A stretch of 38,390 nt of DNA from Pseudomonadota bacterium (GCA_021827445.1 JAKAVW010000001.1:1-38390); one strand, 5' to 3'. Shown: positions 14,911 through 23,927, numbered from the stretch's first letter. The notes: generated by a model not told the origin, from the sequence alone. A program made the numbers and translations.

Positions 14911-17406
14911 ATGTCGGCGGCGACGGAGGATATCCTCGACCATCTGGCGGCCGTCAGTTTTGTGGCGGGGCGGGATGCGCGAGCGGCTTTACCAGTGGTC
15001 ACTCCGTTGGGGGAGGCGGGAACCTTACGTTATTTGGAGACGGGACGGGATTTGTTTTTCTATGACCGGGAAGCAGGCAAGGCGTTTTTCCATGCCACCG
15101 CCGATCTGATAATGACCTTTGAGGGTCTGGATCCCTGGCTGGATCAGGCGCGGGTGTTTCTCAGCCAGCGCGGCACCTTTCGGGCGGCGGTGGGCTTCTT
15201 CGAGCAGGCCAGTGCGGTACGCCGGGGTTGGGGCGCAGAGGGGGAAGCGTTGTGGTTTGCCTTGGGTGCGGCCTGGATCGACCGGCATGTGGACAGTGCG
15301 GCATCCTATTTCCGGGTACCTGTAGCGATTCTGTTTGGTGATGCAGGAGTTGAGGGGCTGCGGGCGCTGCTGACACCGGCTGAAGTTCTCGCCAAGGGGC
15401 GTCTGGGGCTGGGGACGTATCTGGACGGTGCCATCAAGGTGCGCGGCATCTGTGGTCTGGAGGGCGTGGCGGAATGGACGCGGCGTGGCGGCGATGTGCT
15501 GGCGGCGGGCAGGGTGCGTGGTGAGGCCTGGTTCCGACTGGAGAGTGATGAGGCGCGCAGCTTTTTGCTGGAGGTCCTGCCCGGCTTTCGTATGGGAACC
15601 CACAAGCGGCTCTTCGGGCTCCTGCTCCAGGCCTGGACCGGGCTGCATCTGCCCTTGGAAGAGGGGAACTGGAGCCTGGAGGGTGGGCGCAGTTTTGTCG
15701 AGACCGACGGGCGCAGTCTCTTTGTGCCGGCGGTGATGCCCGACCGGGAAGAGGCTTTGCTGGCCTTCTACCATACCGGTGCGCATCTGGTCTTTGACAG
15801 CTATGAGCAAGATGCCATCCATGCCCTTTTTGCCGAGATCGGTGTGCAGCATCCGCCTCTGGATCCCGACCAGCGGATCACCTGGCGGCCGCTGTTCGCC
15901 CAGTTTGGCGACGATATGATTCGTTTTCAGCTGATTTTTGATCTCTGTGAAGATCTGCGTGTGGATAGCGCGCTGGAGCGGGAGATGCCCGGTTATCTGG
16001 CGCGGGTGCTGCGGGCATCCCGTCAGCGCAGGCGGCCGGAAGGGGGTGCCGGGCGCTATTATCAGGCGGCTGTGAATATGCTGGAAGATGGCATGGCCGG
16101 AAGATTGCCCGGGGATCTTGCCATGTTGATGACGGCACAAACCGGCATTGTTGACGCCTTCCGGGCAGCGCTCACTCTCTATGCAACGACGGATTTGCCG
16201 CCGATCTCCTTGTCTGAGCGCGCCCGCGCCTATCTGCCCGGCCATTCGCCCAATGCGGCACGACCGGTGTATCCGCGCCAGAAGCGCGGTACGGATGTTC
16301 CGGAGATGGATGGCGGCGGTGAACTGGGTGCTGCCGGCCATGAGGAAAAACCGCGAGAGGCCCCGCAACAGGCCGAAGGCAATGATCCGGATATGGATAT
16401 TCCCCCTGAGGATATTCAGGGGACCGGCGGGCGGGTCGGGGTCGGTATTCCCATGCCCGCCAAGGTCATGGGCAGTGGTCGCGGGGTACAAGGGCCTAAA
16501 GGTGGCTGGCCTTATCGCGAATGGGACTACCGTCAGCAGAGCTATAAAGAGGGCTGGGCGCGGGTGCATGAGCGTCCGCTGCGTGAACACGATGAGGCCA
16601 AGGCTATCGCCATTGCCGCCGAATATGACGGCACGTTAAGGCGTTTGAAGCGGGCCTTGCAGGCACAGAAGCCGACGCGGATGGCGCCGCGCCGTCGCCA
16701 GTACGAGGGTGACGAGCCCGATTTGGAGGCCGCAGTGCAGTTTGTGGTGGAGCGGCGCGCGGGACATTCGCCTAAAGCCGGTATCTACCTGCAACGGCGA
16801 CCGCAACAGCGAGATACTTCGGTACTGCTGCTCGCCGATCTGTCTACCTCCATTATGGCGGAGGCCGGAGATTCCGGCGTGCGGGTGGTGGATCGCTTGC
16901 GCTCGGCAATGCTGCTCTTTGGTGAGGCACTGGTGGAAGTAGGCGATCCTTTTGCCCTTTACGGATTCGCCAGCAAGTATCACGACGAGGTGTTGCTTTA
17001 CCCCATCAAGCGATTCACCGACAAATTTGATGCGCGGGCGCGGGCCTTGCTCGGCGGCCTGTCCGGGCGGCTGGCGACGCGCATGGGTGCCGCCATTCGT
17101 CATAGCTCGCGACTGATGCTGCGGAGTCCGGCGCAGCGGCGTTTGCTGTTGATCCTGTCGGACGGTCGTCCGGCAGATTATGACGATGCCGGTGATTCCC
17201 GCTATCTGCAGGAAGATACGCGCATGGCGGTGAAGGAGGCGCAGGACTTGGGTATCCACGCCTTTTGCATCAGTCTCGACCCGTGCGGCGGTGAATATCT
17301 GCCGCTGGTTTTTGGCCACGGACATTATCTCGTGCTGCCCCATCTCGATAGCCTGCCGACGCGCCTGCCCGAGATTTACCTGCGCCTGCGCGGTCACAAC
17401 GCATGA
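14911..17406 (+). CDS. cbbO: CbbO/NorD-like VWA-domain protein
   Basis: A large protein of 831 residues. The C-terminal von Willebrand A domain has the metal-ion-dependent adhesion motif DLSTS at 643-647, which should bind a divalent metal and an acidic residue of the target. The N-terminal 400 residues are helical. A proline- and acid-rich linker (roughly 440-530) joins the two. CbbO recruits the CbbQ hexamer to its client. The next gene's ATG overlaps its stop codon. The gene is GC-rich but not unlike its neighbours. NorD is the alternative name; the length and pairing favour CbbO. Confidence 0.85.
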   Translation: MSAATEDILDHLAAVSFVAGRDARAALPVVTPLGEAGTLRYLETGRDLFFYDREAGKAFFHATADLIMTFEGLDPWLDQARVFLSQRGTFRAAVGFFEQASAVRRGWGAEGEALWFALGAAWIDRHVDSAASYFRVPVAILFGDAGVEGLRALLTPAEVLAKGRLGLGTYLDGAIKVRGICGLEGVAEWTRRGGDVLAAGRVRGEAWFRLESDEARSFLLEVLPGFRMGTHKRLFGLLLQAWTGLHLPLEEGNWSLEGGRSFVETDGRSLFVPAVMPDREEALLAFYHTGAHLVFDSYEQDAIHALFAEIGVQHPPLDPDQRITWRPLFAQFGDDMIRFQLIFDLCEDLRVDSALEREMPGYLARVLRASRQRRRPEGGAGRYYQAAVNMLEDGMAGRLPGDLAMLMTAQTGIVDAFRAALTLYATTDLPPISLSERARAYLPGHSPNAARPVYPRQKRGTDVPEMDGGGELGAAGHEEKPREAPQQAEGNDPDMDIPPEDIQGTGGRVGVGIPMPAKVMGSGRGVQGPKGGWPYREWDYRQQSYKEGWARVHERPLREHDEAKAIAIAAEYDGTLRRLKRALQAQKPTRMAPRRRQYEGDEPDLEAAVQFVVERRAGHSPKAGIYLQRRPQQRDTSVLLLADLSTSIMAEAGDSGVRVVDRLRSAMLLFGEALVEVGDPFALYGFASKYHDEVLLYPIKRFTDKFDARARALLGGLSGRLATRMGAAIRHSSRLMLRSPAQRRLLLILSDGRPADYDDAGDSRYLQEDTRMAVKEAQDLGIHAFCISLDPCGGEYLPLVFGHGHYLVLPHLDSLPTRLPEIYLRLRGHNA

Positions 17407-18617
17407 CGGGCGAGGTACAGGCGGTCGTTGGCAGAATGAGTGAGCGGGAGATGCTGCGCCTGCAGATCGCCGCGACCCGTCCCGCGATTTTTGTCGGGGC
17501 GGCGCGTTACCGGCGGGCGAGTTATGGGAGTAACCATCCCCTGGCGATTCCGCGGGTGTCCCTGACCCTGGACCTCATCAATAGCTACGGGGCCATGGCG
17601 CCGGAAGAATACCGGCAGGGCCGCCCGGCCAGCCATCGGGAGCTCTTTGGCTTTCATACCAAAGATTACATACAGGCCTTTGAGCGCGCCCAGTTTCGCG
17701 GTGGTGTGCAGGACAGCGATCGCCAGCGTTATCAGCTGGGGACGTTGGAGAATCCCTATTTCCCCGGTTTTTTCGACACACCCTCCCTGGCTACCGGTTC
17801 CAGCGTGCTCGCGGCGGAAGCCGTGCTGGAAGGCGTAACCGCCTTCAGCCCCGCAGGCGGAATGCACCATGCCGCACCGGGTCAGGCCCGTGGCTTTTGC
17901 TATTTCAACGACCCAGTGTTGGCCATCCAGCGTTTGCGTCGCGCTGGTTTGCGGGTGCTGTACTGGGATATGGATGCCCACCACGGTGACGGGGTGGAGG
18001 CGGCCTTTGTGGAGGACTCCGACACCCTGACGGTCTCCCTGCACATGGATACGGACTACGCCTACCCCTCTCAGGGCGGGAAGCTCAGCGATTGGCCGGG
18101 CTTGGCGGTTAATCTGCCTTTGCCCAAAGAAGTGAATGACAGTGAGTATGCTCTGGCTTTTGCGGTGTTGTGGCCTCGCGTTTTGCAGCACTTCGATCCA
18201 GATGTCGTCGTTTTGCAGGCGGGCACCGATATCCTCGCACCCGACCCCTTGAGCAAGTTCCGGGTCTCCAACGGCCTGTTCTGGCAGGTCGTACGCCAGA
18301 TTGTCGCGGAAAGTCCGCGTCTGCTGGTGCTGGGCGGGGGTGGTTATCATCCCGTTGCCCTGGCGCGCTGCTGGACGGGGCTTTGGGCTATTTTGAGCGG
18401 ACGTTCGTTACCCGCGGAATTGCCTGCGGCCGGGCGGGTGCTGCTCAAGGCCGTCGAATGGGAGCTGGACGATGAGGATGTGCCGGACTATGGTCAGCAG
18501 TTCCTGTCGCTGGAAGATGCACCCCAATCCGGCCCGGTGCGCGCCGATCTGCATGAGCGCTTGGATTTTTTGCTGCAACACCACCCTCTCTTTGCCAACA
18601 GGAGTAACGCTGCGTGA
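17403..18617 (+). CDS. Histone-deacetylase-like (AcuC/class I-II) amidohydrolase
   Basis: A 404-residue zinc hydrolase. The active-site set is complete: H155-H156 in GGMHHAAPG, metal ligands D191 and H193 in DMDAHHGDG, D276 in QAGTD, and the catalytic tyrosine Y315 in GGGGYHP. Bacterial members deacetylate proteins such as acetyl-CoA synthetase (AcuC) or small acetylated amines. No acetyl-CoA synthetase or acetyltransferase neighbours it. The ATG at 17403 overlaps the CbbO stop codon (ATGA) and the gene overlaps the next by 4 nt, so its product is made together with the CbbQ/CbbO pair. An ATG at 17436 is an alternative start. Confidence 0.87.
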   Translation: MTGEVQAVVGRMSEREMLRLQIAATRPAIFVGAARYRRASYGSNHPLAIPRVSLTLDLINSYGAMAPEEYRQGRPASHRELFGFHTKDYIQAFERAQFRGGVQDSDRQRYQLGTLENPYFPGFFDTPSLATGSSVLAAEAVLEGVTAFSPAGGMHHAAPGQARGFCYFNDPVLAIQRLRRAGLRVLYWDMDAHHGDGVEAAFVEDSDTLTVSLHMDTDYAYPSQGGKLSDWPGLAVNLPLPKEVNDSEYALAFAVLWPRVLQHFDPDVVVLQAGTDILAPDPLSKFRVSNGLFWQVVRQIVAESPRLLVLGGGGYHPVALARCWTGLWAILSGRSLPAELPAAGRVLLKAVEWELDDEDVPDYGQQFLSLEDAPQSGPVRADLHERLDFLLQHHPLFANRSNAA

Positions 18618-19759
18618 ATGCTGCGGAAAACGGACTGATTCCCGGAGCCGCCAACAGTGCCGGTACCAAGACCTATGTGGCGCGCTTCGCCGAGACCCTC
18701 GCGGACGAACACTTCAGTGACTTTTTAAATACCCGCATCAAGCTGTCTTCGCTGGGGGTCGGTACCTTCCCCGGCGGCGTGGACGATGTGACGGATGTCG
18801 CGGTGGCGGCCATTGTGGCGCAGGCCTTGCAATCGGGTATCAATGTCGTCGATACTGGTGCCAACTATCGTTTCGGACGGGCCGGACGGGCGGTGGGGGT
18901 GGGTATTGCCAAGGCCATGGCGGCAGGCATTCGGCGTGAGGAATTCTTTGTCGTCGGCAAGGGCGGCTTTTTGACCTTTGCCAATGGCCGCCCCAGGGAA
19001 CCGCTGGCCTTTTTCCGTGAAGAAGTGGTGGCCAAGGGGTTGGGCAAGGAAGATGACCTCGCCCAAGGCGTCCATTGCCTGAGCCCCGAGTATATCGCCT
19101 GGCAACTGGATGCCCTGCGCGAGCAGACGGGTTTAGAGACGTTGGATGTCTTCCTGATTGATCAGCCGGAAGTGCATATCCCGGTGATTGGCAAGGAACG
19201 CATGTATCAGAAACTGATCGACGTGTTCACCATGCTCGAAGCCGCGGTGCAGGCCAACAAAATTCGCTGCTATGGCATTTCCACCTTTAATGCCTGCCGG
19301 GTAGAGACCGATAATACGCTGTTCCAGTCGCTGACCAGCCTGATCGGATTGGCTGAGAAGGCCGCAGGGCAAGGCAATCGCCACCATCTGCGGGTGGTGC
19401 AACTTCCCTTCAATGCGCTGATGCCGGAGGCCTACACCCGTTTCAGCCAGGTGACCGGGCAGGGCAATATCGGCTCGACCATTCAGGCGGCTTTTCAGCT
19501 CAAGCTGACCATTATGGCGAGTCACCCCCTGGGCAAAGGACTGCTGGCGCGGGAAGAAGTGCCTTCTCTACAGGAAGGGATGCCGGAGCTGGCTGATGCC
19601 GCGCAGCGCGCCATCCAGTTTGTGCGCTCGACGCCAGGTATCGGGGTGACGCTGGTGGGACTTAGCTCGCCCCTGCATCTCGCCGATTTTCTGGCGGTAG
19701 CCAGACAGCTTCCACTCCCCAAGGGGCGCTATCTGGCCATGTTTGAGAAGGAGGAATAG
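18614..19759 (+). CDS. Aldo/keto reductase-like protein with altered catalytic tetrad
   Basis: A 381-residue protein with the AKR (alpha/beta)8 pattern. D80 and Y85 (DTGANY) and K116 (VVGKGG) match three of the four catalytic residues. The strand that normally ends in histidine reads LDVFLIDQPE, placing D183 at that position. A glycine-rich segment (GRAGRAVG) follows the tyrosine. About 40 residues precede the barrel. The GTG start overlaps the deacetylase-like gene by 4 nt. Its substrate is unknown; the histidine replacement suggests changed chemistry or a non-standard carbonyl substrate. Confidence 0.78.
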   Translation: MNAAENGLIPGAANSAGTKTYVARFAETLADEHFSDFLNTRIKLSSLGVGTFPGGVDDVTDVAVAAIVAQALQSGINVVDTGANYRFGRAGRAVGVGIAKAMAAGIRREEFFVVGKGGFLTFANGRPREPLAFFREEVVAKGLGKEDDLAQGVHCLSPEYIAWQLDALREQTGLETLDVFLIDQPEVHIPVIGKERMYQKLIDVFTMLEAAVQANKIRCYGISTFNACRVETDNTLFQSLTSLIGLAEKAAGQGNRHHLRVVQLPFNALMPEAYTRFSQVTGQGNIGSTIQAAFQLKLTIMASHPLGKGLLAREEVPSLQEGMPELADAAQRAIQFVRSTPGIGVTLVGLSSPLHLADFLAVARQLPLPKGRYLAMFEKEE

Positions 19760-19780
19760 TTTGTACTGAACGATTTTCGT

Positions 19781-20383
19781 CTATTTTTCGATGGAATCCG
19801 CTGACTTCTGATCCGGCCCGCTTTTGGGGGCTTTGGCCATTTCGGCGAGCAGGCGTTCTTGTTCCGCGAACGAGAGGCGGCGCTGTCCAGGCGCAAAACC
19901 CTTTTTGGCGGGGGCATTGGCGGCAGGGTGGCCGGCCCGCTCGCCCTCCTTGGTCTGGGTATAGTCTCGTAACTCGCGCTGCCATTGCGCTGGTTTCTCA
20001 CCGGTGTCCGCGCGTCCCTGGTAGTTGGCGGGGGCGGCTGGCGTCTGTTTGGCGAACCAGCTCGCCTTGCGCAGGGCCTTGTTGTAAGCGCTGATCCACA
20101 GGTCAATGTGGCTGAGGTCCCAGAGCGCAGTGGCGCAGAGCACAATGGTAAGGCCAATGGCCTCCCAGATTAAACCCAGAAAGGCCAGCCCGATAATTGC
20201 GGCGCTGACTAGCGGAAAGACCCAGGCCCAAGCCTGTTCCAGATAGAAACGATGCGCTCCAACGGGAAACAAGCACCAGTATAGATAACCCCATAGAGAT
20301 TTCTTCTGGAGTTTTTGCAAGCGAATTTGTAGACTCTGTACCCCGGCGCCTTGCAGGTCGAGCTTTTCCCAAGCCTTGGGCAT
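19781..20383 (-). CDS. TM2-domain membrane protein
   Basis: A 200-residue protein with two or three hydrophobic helices between residues 30 and 95. The GAHRFYLEQAWAW turn is the hallmark of TM2-domain proteins. The C-terminal half is hydrophilic, lysine- and glutamine-rich and probably cytoplasmic. The ATG at 20383 has GGAGG upstream. Its function in bacteria is unknown. It is divergent from the LysR gene across 85 bp and convergent with the aldo/keto reductase gene, so it is probably monocistronic, and the LysR protein could regulate it. Confidence 0.82.
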   Translation of the reverse strand: MPKAWEKLDLQGAGVQSLQIRLQKLQKKSLWGYLYWCLFPVGAHRFYLEQAWAWVFPLVSAAIIGLAFLGLIWEAIGLTIVLCATALWDLSHIDLWISAYNKALRKASWFAKQTPAAPANYQGRADTGEKPAQWQRELRDYTQTKEGERAGHPAANAPAKKGFAPGQRRLSFAEQERLLAEMAKAPKSGPDQKSADSIEK

Positions 20384-20468
20384 GGGTTATCCTCCGTTAA
20401 TACTGTATTGAAGCGCTCAGATACTACCCATAAACTGGTGAAAAGTCGCGGGCGACTTAAGGATTTCC
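20384..20468. promoter_or_regulatory. Divergent promoter region of the TM2 and lysR genes
   Basis: An 85-bp gap between divergent genes, the usual place for a LysR-type binding site. No unambiguous promoter or T-N11-A site could be singled out by eye. Confidence 0.4.
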
Positions 20469-21395
20469 ATGGCAGATAGGCGTTTACAGGTTTTTCACAC
20501 CGTGGCAAGGCTGCTCAGCTTTACCAAGGCGGCAGATACACTGCATATGACCCAGCCAGCGGTGACCTTCCAGGTCAAGCAACTGGAAGAGCAATTCAAT
20601 ACGCGTTTGTTTGACCGCACTCATAACCGCATCAGCCTCACCGAGGCCGGTATGGTGGTTTATGAGTACTCCGAGCGCATCATCTCGCTGTATAGTGAGA
20701 TGTCCAATCGGGTCGGGGAAATGACGGGTGATCTGCGCGGGCAACTGCTCATCGGGGCCAGTACGACCATTGCCGAATACATGCTGCCTCGGGTCCTGGG
20801 TGACTTCAAAATGAAGTATCCCGATGTGCAGGTGCGCCTGCATGTGGGTAATACGGATAAAATTGTCCACATGATTGAGGATAACAGCATCGACCTGGGT
20901 CTGGTGGAAGGGGTGGTGACCAACAAAAGTCTTGCCACGCTGAAGTGCTGCATGGACTCCATGGTGGTCATTGCCGAGCCGGATCATGCCCTGGGTACCT
21001 ACGAAAGTGTGACCGCGCAGGAGTTGCTGGATTATCCCTTTGTTTCCCGCGAGGAAGGATCAGGCACCCGTGAGGTGACCATGGAGTATTTGCATCAGGT
21101 CGGCGTGGACACCAACGATCTGCATATCACCATGGAATTAGGCAGTCCGGAAGCGGTTAAAGGGGCTGTGGAAGGCGGGCTGGGGGTGGCGATTGTCTCC
21201 GAGACGACTGTTCTCAAGGAGTTGGCGCTGGGTACTTTGCTGGCGCGCCCCTTGAATCCGCCGCTGGCGCGCCCCTATTCCTTCGTCTATCAGAAGCAGA
21301 AATTTCGTAGTCTGGTGATGGACGAGTTTCTGGAATTCGCCAAAGATCGCTGTAGCAGGGACATGCTGTCCGTGCCGGTGCGTCGAGGGGGTTAA
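20469..21395 (+). CDS. LysR-family transcriptional regulator
   Basis: A 308-residue LysR-type regulator. The N-terminal winged helix (RLLSFTKAADTLHMTQPAVT, around residues 14-33) is typical, and the effector-binding domain follows from about residue 90. The lead residues resemble CysB/CbbR-type activators in general form, but the effector cannot be read from sequence. AAGGA five bases before the ATG supports the start. Two bases after its stop the pseudo-amidotransferase gene starts, which suggests co-transcription. Local targets could be this run of genes or the divergent TM2 gene. Confidence 0.93.
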   Translation: MADRRLQVFHTVARLLSFTKAADTLHMTQPAVTFQVKQLEEQFNTRLFDRTHNRISLTEAGMVVYEYSERIISLYSEMSNRVGEMTGDLRGQLLIGASTTIAEYMLPRVLGDFKMKYPDVQVRLHVGNTDKIVHMIEDNSIDLGLVEGVVTNKSLATLKCCMDSMVVIAEPDHALGTYESVTAQELLDYPFVSREEGSGTREVTMEYLHQVGVDTNDLHITMELGSPEAVKGAVEGGLGVAIVSETTVLKELALGTLLARPLNPPLARPYSFVYQKQKFRSLVMDEFLEFAKDRCSRDMLSVPVRRGG

Positions 21396-21396
21396 C

Positions 21397-22149
21397 ATGA
21401 AGCATTTTGCCGTCGTGCAGCACAGTTACTCCGAGTTTCTGGGCATCGTGGAGAGTCAACTGGAGAAGCGCGACATCGGTTTCAGTTACTTCCGGGTTTT
21501 TCTCAGTAACGAGCTGCCGGGCAATGCGCTGACTTTTGATGCCTTATTTTTGCTGGGTGGGCCTATGTCTCCCCTGGAGTCGGACAAATATGCCTGGCTG
21601 ACCCAGGAACTCAATACCATCGCTATTTTCCGCAAGGCGAAGCGGCCGGTGGTGGGCTTTGGCTTGGGGGCGTTATTGCTGGCGCAGTATGAAGGGTCCG
21701 AATTGCATCTGGAGCCCTACCATAACGCCTATTTCACCACGGCACATGCTACGGAGGCAGGCCGTGACGACCCGCTGGCGCAGGCGGTTGACGGAGCCCA
21801 GGTCATGGTCTGGTCTCCGGGGACGGCAACCTTGCCGGAAGGCATCAAGCCGCTGGTGGTGGATGATGATGGCCGCTGGATTGCCTTCCGCGCGGAGGAT
21901 GGTGTGGTGGGACTGCTGTTCCGGCCGGAGATGAAGCCGGGGCTGATTGAAGATATTCTTATGGAAGAAGATCGCGAAACGCCCGAGAATATCGGCGAAC
22001 TCCTGGGGCAGGCGCGGACGCTGTGGCCGGAGATGCAGAAAACTACGGACCGGGTCATCATCGCCTTGGTCCGCGAGTTATCCCTCATGACCGAGAAACG
22101 CAAACCACGGGTGTTTTCTCTCAAGGTGGATACCGGAGCTGATGTATGA
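21397..22149 (+). CDS. Class I glutamine-amidotransferase-like protein without catalytic cysteine
   Basis: A 250-residue protein of the class I glutamine amidotransferase fold. The oxyanion-strand segment LLGGPMSP (52-59) is well kept, but the nucleophile elbow, normally G-x-C-x-G, reads GFGLG (87-91), so glycine 89 replaces the cysteine. The histidine-bearing strand is also not recognisable. It is therefore probably not a glutaminase and may be a binding or regulatory protein. It starts immediately after lysR and overlaps the next gene by 4 nt. The C-terminal 50 residues are helical and extend beyond the usual fold. Confidence 0.75.
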   Translation: MKHFAVVQHSYSEFLGIVESQLEKRDIGFSYFRVFLSNELPGNALTFDALFLLGGPMSPLESDKYAWLTQELNTIAIFRKAKRPVVGFGLGALLLAQYEGSELHLEPYHNAYFTTAHATEAGRDDPLAQAVDGAQVMVWSPGTATLPEGIKPLVVDDDGRWIAFRAEDGVVGLLFRPEMKPGLIEDILMEEDRETPENIGELLGQARTLWPEMQKTTDRVIIALVRELSLMTEKRKPRVFSLKVDTGADV

Positions 22150-22502
22150 ACAGCCGGGAGCGCCATTTTCTCCGCGTCATGCGCAAACTCGGGAGCGCGG
22201 AGCAGGAGCAGTTGCTGGCCTTTGCCGATTTTTTGAGAAGCCGGCAACAACCAGAAACGGTGGTGATGCATCAGGCGCCAAAGATTTTACCCGCCAAAGA
22301 GGGTGAGACCGTCGTCGGTGCGATTAAACGCCTGCGGGAAAGCTATGCCATGCTCGATGCCAAGGAGATGCTCAACGACACCTCCAGTCTGATGTCCAGG
22401 CATGTGATGGGCGGGGAAGCGGCAGAGACGGTCATTGTTGAATTGGAGAGGATGTTCGAACGCTACTATCAGCGTTGTCGCGGCGCGCCGGAAGACGCAT
22501 GA
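22146..22502 (+). CDS. Hypothetical protein, 118 aa
   Basis: A small, helical, charged protein of 118 residues beginning with a basic segment (RERHFLRVMRK). No known domain, metal site or membrane segment is seen. Its ATG overlaps the end of the amidotransferase-like gene by 4 nt, so the two are translationally coupled and probably work together. The DedA gene starts 28 nt later. Confidence 0.75.
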   Translation: MNSRERHFLRVMRKLGSAEQEQLLAFADFLRSRQQPETVVMHQAPKILPAKEGETVVGAIKRLRESYAMLDAKEMLNDTSSLMSRHVMGGEAAETVIVELERMFERYYQRCRGAPEDA

Positions 22503-22530
22503 ATTCACGTCGCACCGGGTGATCGCGCCG

Positions 22531-23178
22531 ATGCCGGATATTCATCATCTCGTGCAGATTCTGCTGCACTTTGACCAATACCTGATAGTGTTTCTTCAGC
22601 AATATGGGGCTTGGGTCTATGCCCTGTTGTTCCTGATTCTTTTCGCCGAGACCGGGCTGGTGATTATGCCGGTTTTACCGGGCGACTCCATGTTATTTAT
22701 CTGTGGTACCTTAGCCGGCGCGGGCATCATGAACGCACCCTGGTTGCTGGGTCTGCTGGTGACTGCGGCAGTGCTGGGCGATGCGGTGAATTACTGGGTG
22801 GGGCGCCGCTGGGGTGTTCGCCTTTTTGGTGGGCGCCTGCTCAATGTCCGGTACCTGGATACGACCCAGCACTTCTATGCACGACATGGCGGTAAGACGG
22901 TGATCATCGCCCGTTTTTTGCCCATTATTCGTACCTTCGCACCTTTTGTGGCAGGTATTGCCACTATGCCGTATCGTCGTTTCTTTGGTTTCAATTTGAC
23001 GGGCGCTTTCCTGTGGGTGGGGGGCTTGCTGGGTGCTGGTTATTTCCTCGGGCGCTTTCCCTGGGTTAAAAGTCACCTGAATATGGTGATCGTCGCTATC
23101 ATCGTGATTTCACTGTTTCCCGCCGTGCTGGCTTGGCTGCAACAGCGTTTGCGGCCTTCCGAGCATCCTTTCCGCTAA
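22531..23178 (+). CDS. DedA-family inner membrane protein
   Basis: A 215-residue integral membrane protein. The DedA signature is present: a hydrophobic segment with FAETGLVIMPVLPGDS, a second with GDAVNYWVGRRWG, and an RFLPIIRTFAPFVAG segment in the second half. Five or six membrane spans are likely. DedA proteins act as proton-linked lipid carriers or flippases for undecaprenyl phosphate or phospholipids and support membrane homeostasis. The ATG at 22531 is chosen; the frame is open upstream and GTG 22519 is possible. It overlaps the convergent C26 peptidase gene by 4 nt. Confidence 0.92.
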   Translation: MPDIHHLVQILLHFDQYLIVFLQQYGAWVYALLFLILFAETGLVIMPVLPGDSMLFICGTLAGAGIMNAPWLLGLLVTAAVLGDAVNYWVGRRWGVRLFGGRLLNVRYLDTTQHFYARHGGKTVIIARFLPIIRTFAPFVAGIATMPYRRFFGFNLTGAFLWVGGLLGAGYFLGRFPWVKSHLNMVIVAIIVISLFPAVLAWLQQRLRPSEHPFR

Positions 23179-23927
23179 GTCTTTGTCTCGCTGTGCCCCG
23201 TTGCGCGCGCTATGCGCCGGGCAGCGCGCTGTACCAGCCAGTTAAACAGGGCCTGCTGATGCGGATCACCGGCGGCTGTATGCTCCGGGTGCCATTGGAC
23301 GGCAAAGACATCTGGATTGTCGGGCATATCCACGGCTTCAATGACGCCATCCTCGGCGATGGCGTTGATGCGTAGTGCGGGGGCCATGTTCGCGATGGCC
23401 TGGTGATGCCAGGAGGATATCTCCAGGGTATCCCGCCCGACGATGCCCCCCAGCAACGTGTCCGGCAAGACGATGACCTCATGCATGATGGGATTATGCT
23501 CGGCGTTGCGATGGCAAATGCGGGTGCCAATGCTTTTGGGCAGGTCCTGGAGAAGGTCGCCGCCCAAGGCGACATTAATGATCTGCAGGCCGCGGCAGAT
23601 GCCGAGCACCGGGATGCGCCGGGCGATGGCCTCTCGCGCCAGCGCGATCTCAGAGGCGTCGCGGTCCGGATGTACGGCATGAATGCTGTCGTCACACGGC
23701 GCACCGTAAAAATCGGGAGAGATGTCGCCGCCGCCGGTGAGCACCAGCGCGTCACAGCGCGACAGAATAAGTCTGGCCTCGGGGCACTGGGGTGGAAAGA
23801 GGATGGGCAACCCGCCCGCCTGACAGACGGCGGCGGCATACTGAGGGGCGAGGGAAAAGGCCTCGCCGTTGCGCTCATAGGCGCTCAGCGCGATGACGGG
23901 TGGCACGGGGGGGTGGAAATCATCCAC
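23175..23927 (-). CDS. Gamma-glutamyl-gamma-aminobutyrate hydrolase-like C26 peptidase
   Basis: A 250-residue class I amidotransferase-fold hydrolase. The nucleophile C111 lies in GICRG and the H213-x-E215 pair in QWHPE completes the triad. The TGGGDISPDFYG segment is characteristic of the PuuD/C26 group, which cleaves gamma-glutamyl amides, for instance in putrescine breakdown. The GTG start overlaps the upstream carbamoylputrescine amidase gene by 8 nt, so polyamine metabolism is a fitting context. No PuuA, PuuB or PuuC gene is nearby, so the substrate is inferred. Confidence 0.87.
   Translation of the reverse strand: MDDFHPPVPPVIALSAYERNGEAFSLAPQYAAAVCQAGGLPILFPPQCPEARLILSRCDALVLTGGGDISPDFYGAPCDDSIHAVHPDRDASEIALAREAIARRIPVLGICRGLQIINVALGGDLLQDLPKSIGTRICHRNAEHNPIMHEVIVLPDTLLGGIVGRDTLEISSWHHQAIANMAPALRINAIAEDGVIEAVDMPDNPDVFAVQWHPEHTAAGDPHQQALFNWLVQRAARRIARATGHSETKT

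Noticed and set aside
15025..16590. 521-codon minus-strand frame inside the CbbO-like gene
   Set aside because: It lies wholly opposite a gene with a clear VWA domain; the arginine-, glutamine- and proline-rich product is a shadow.
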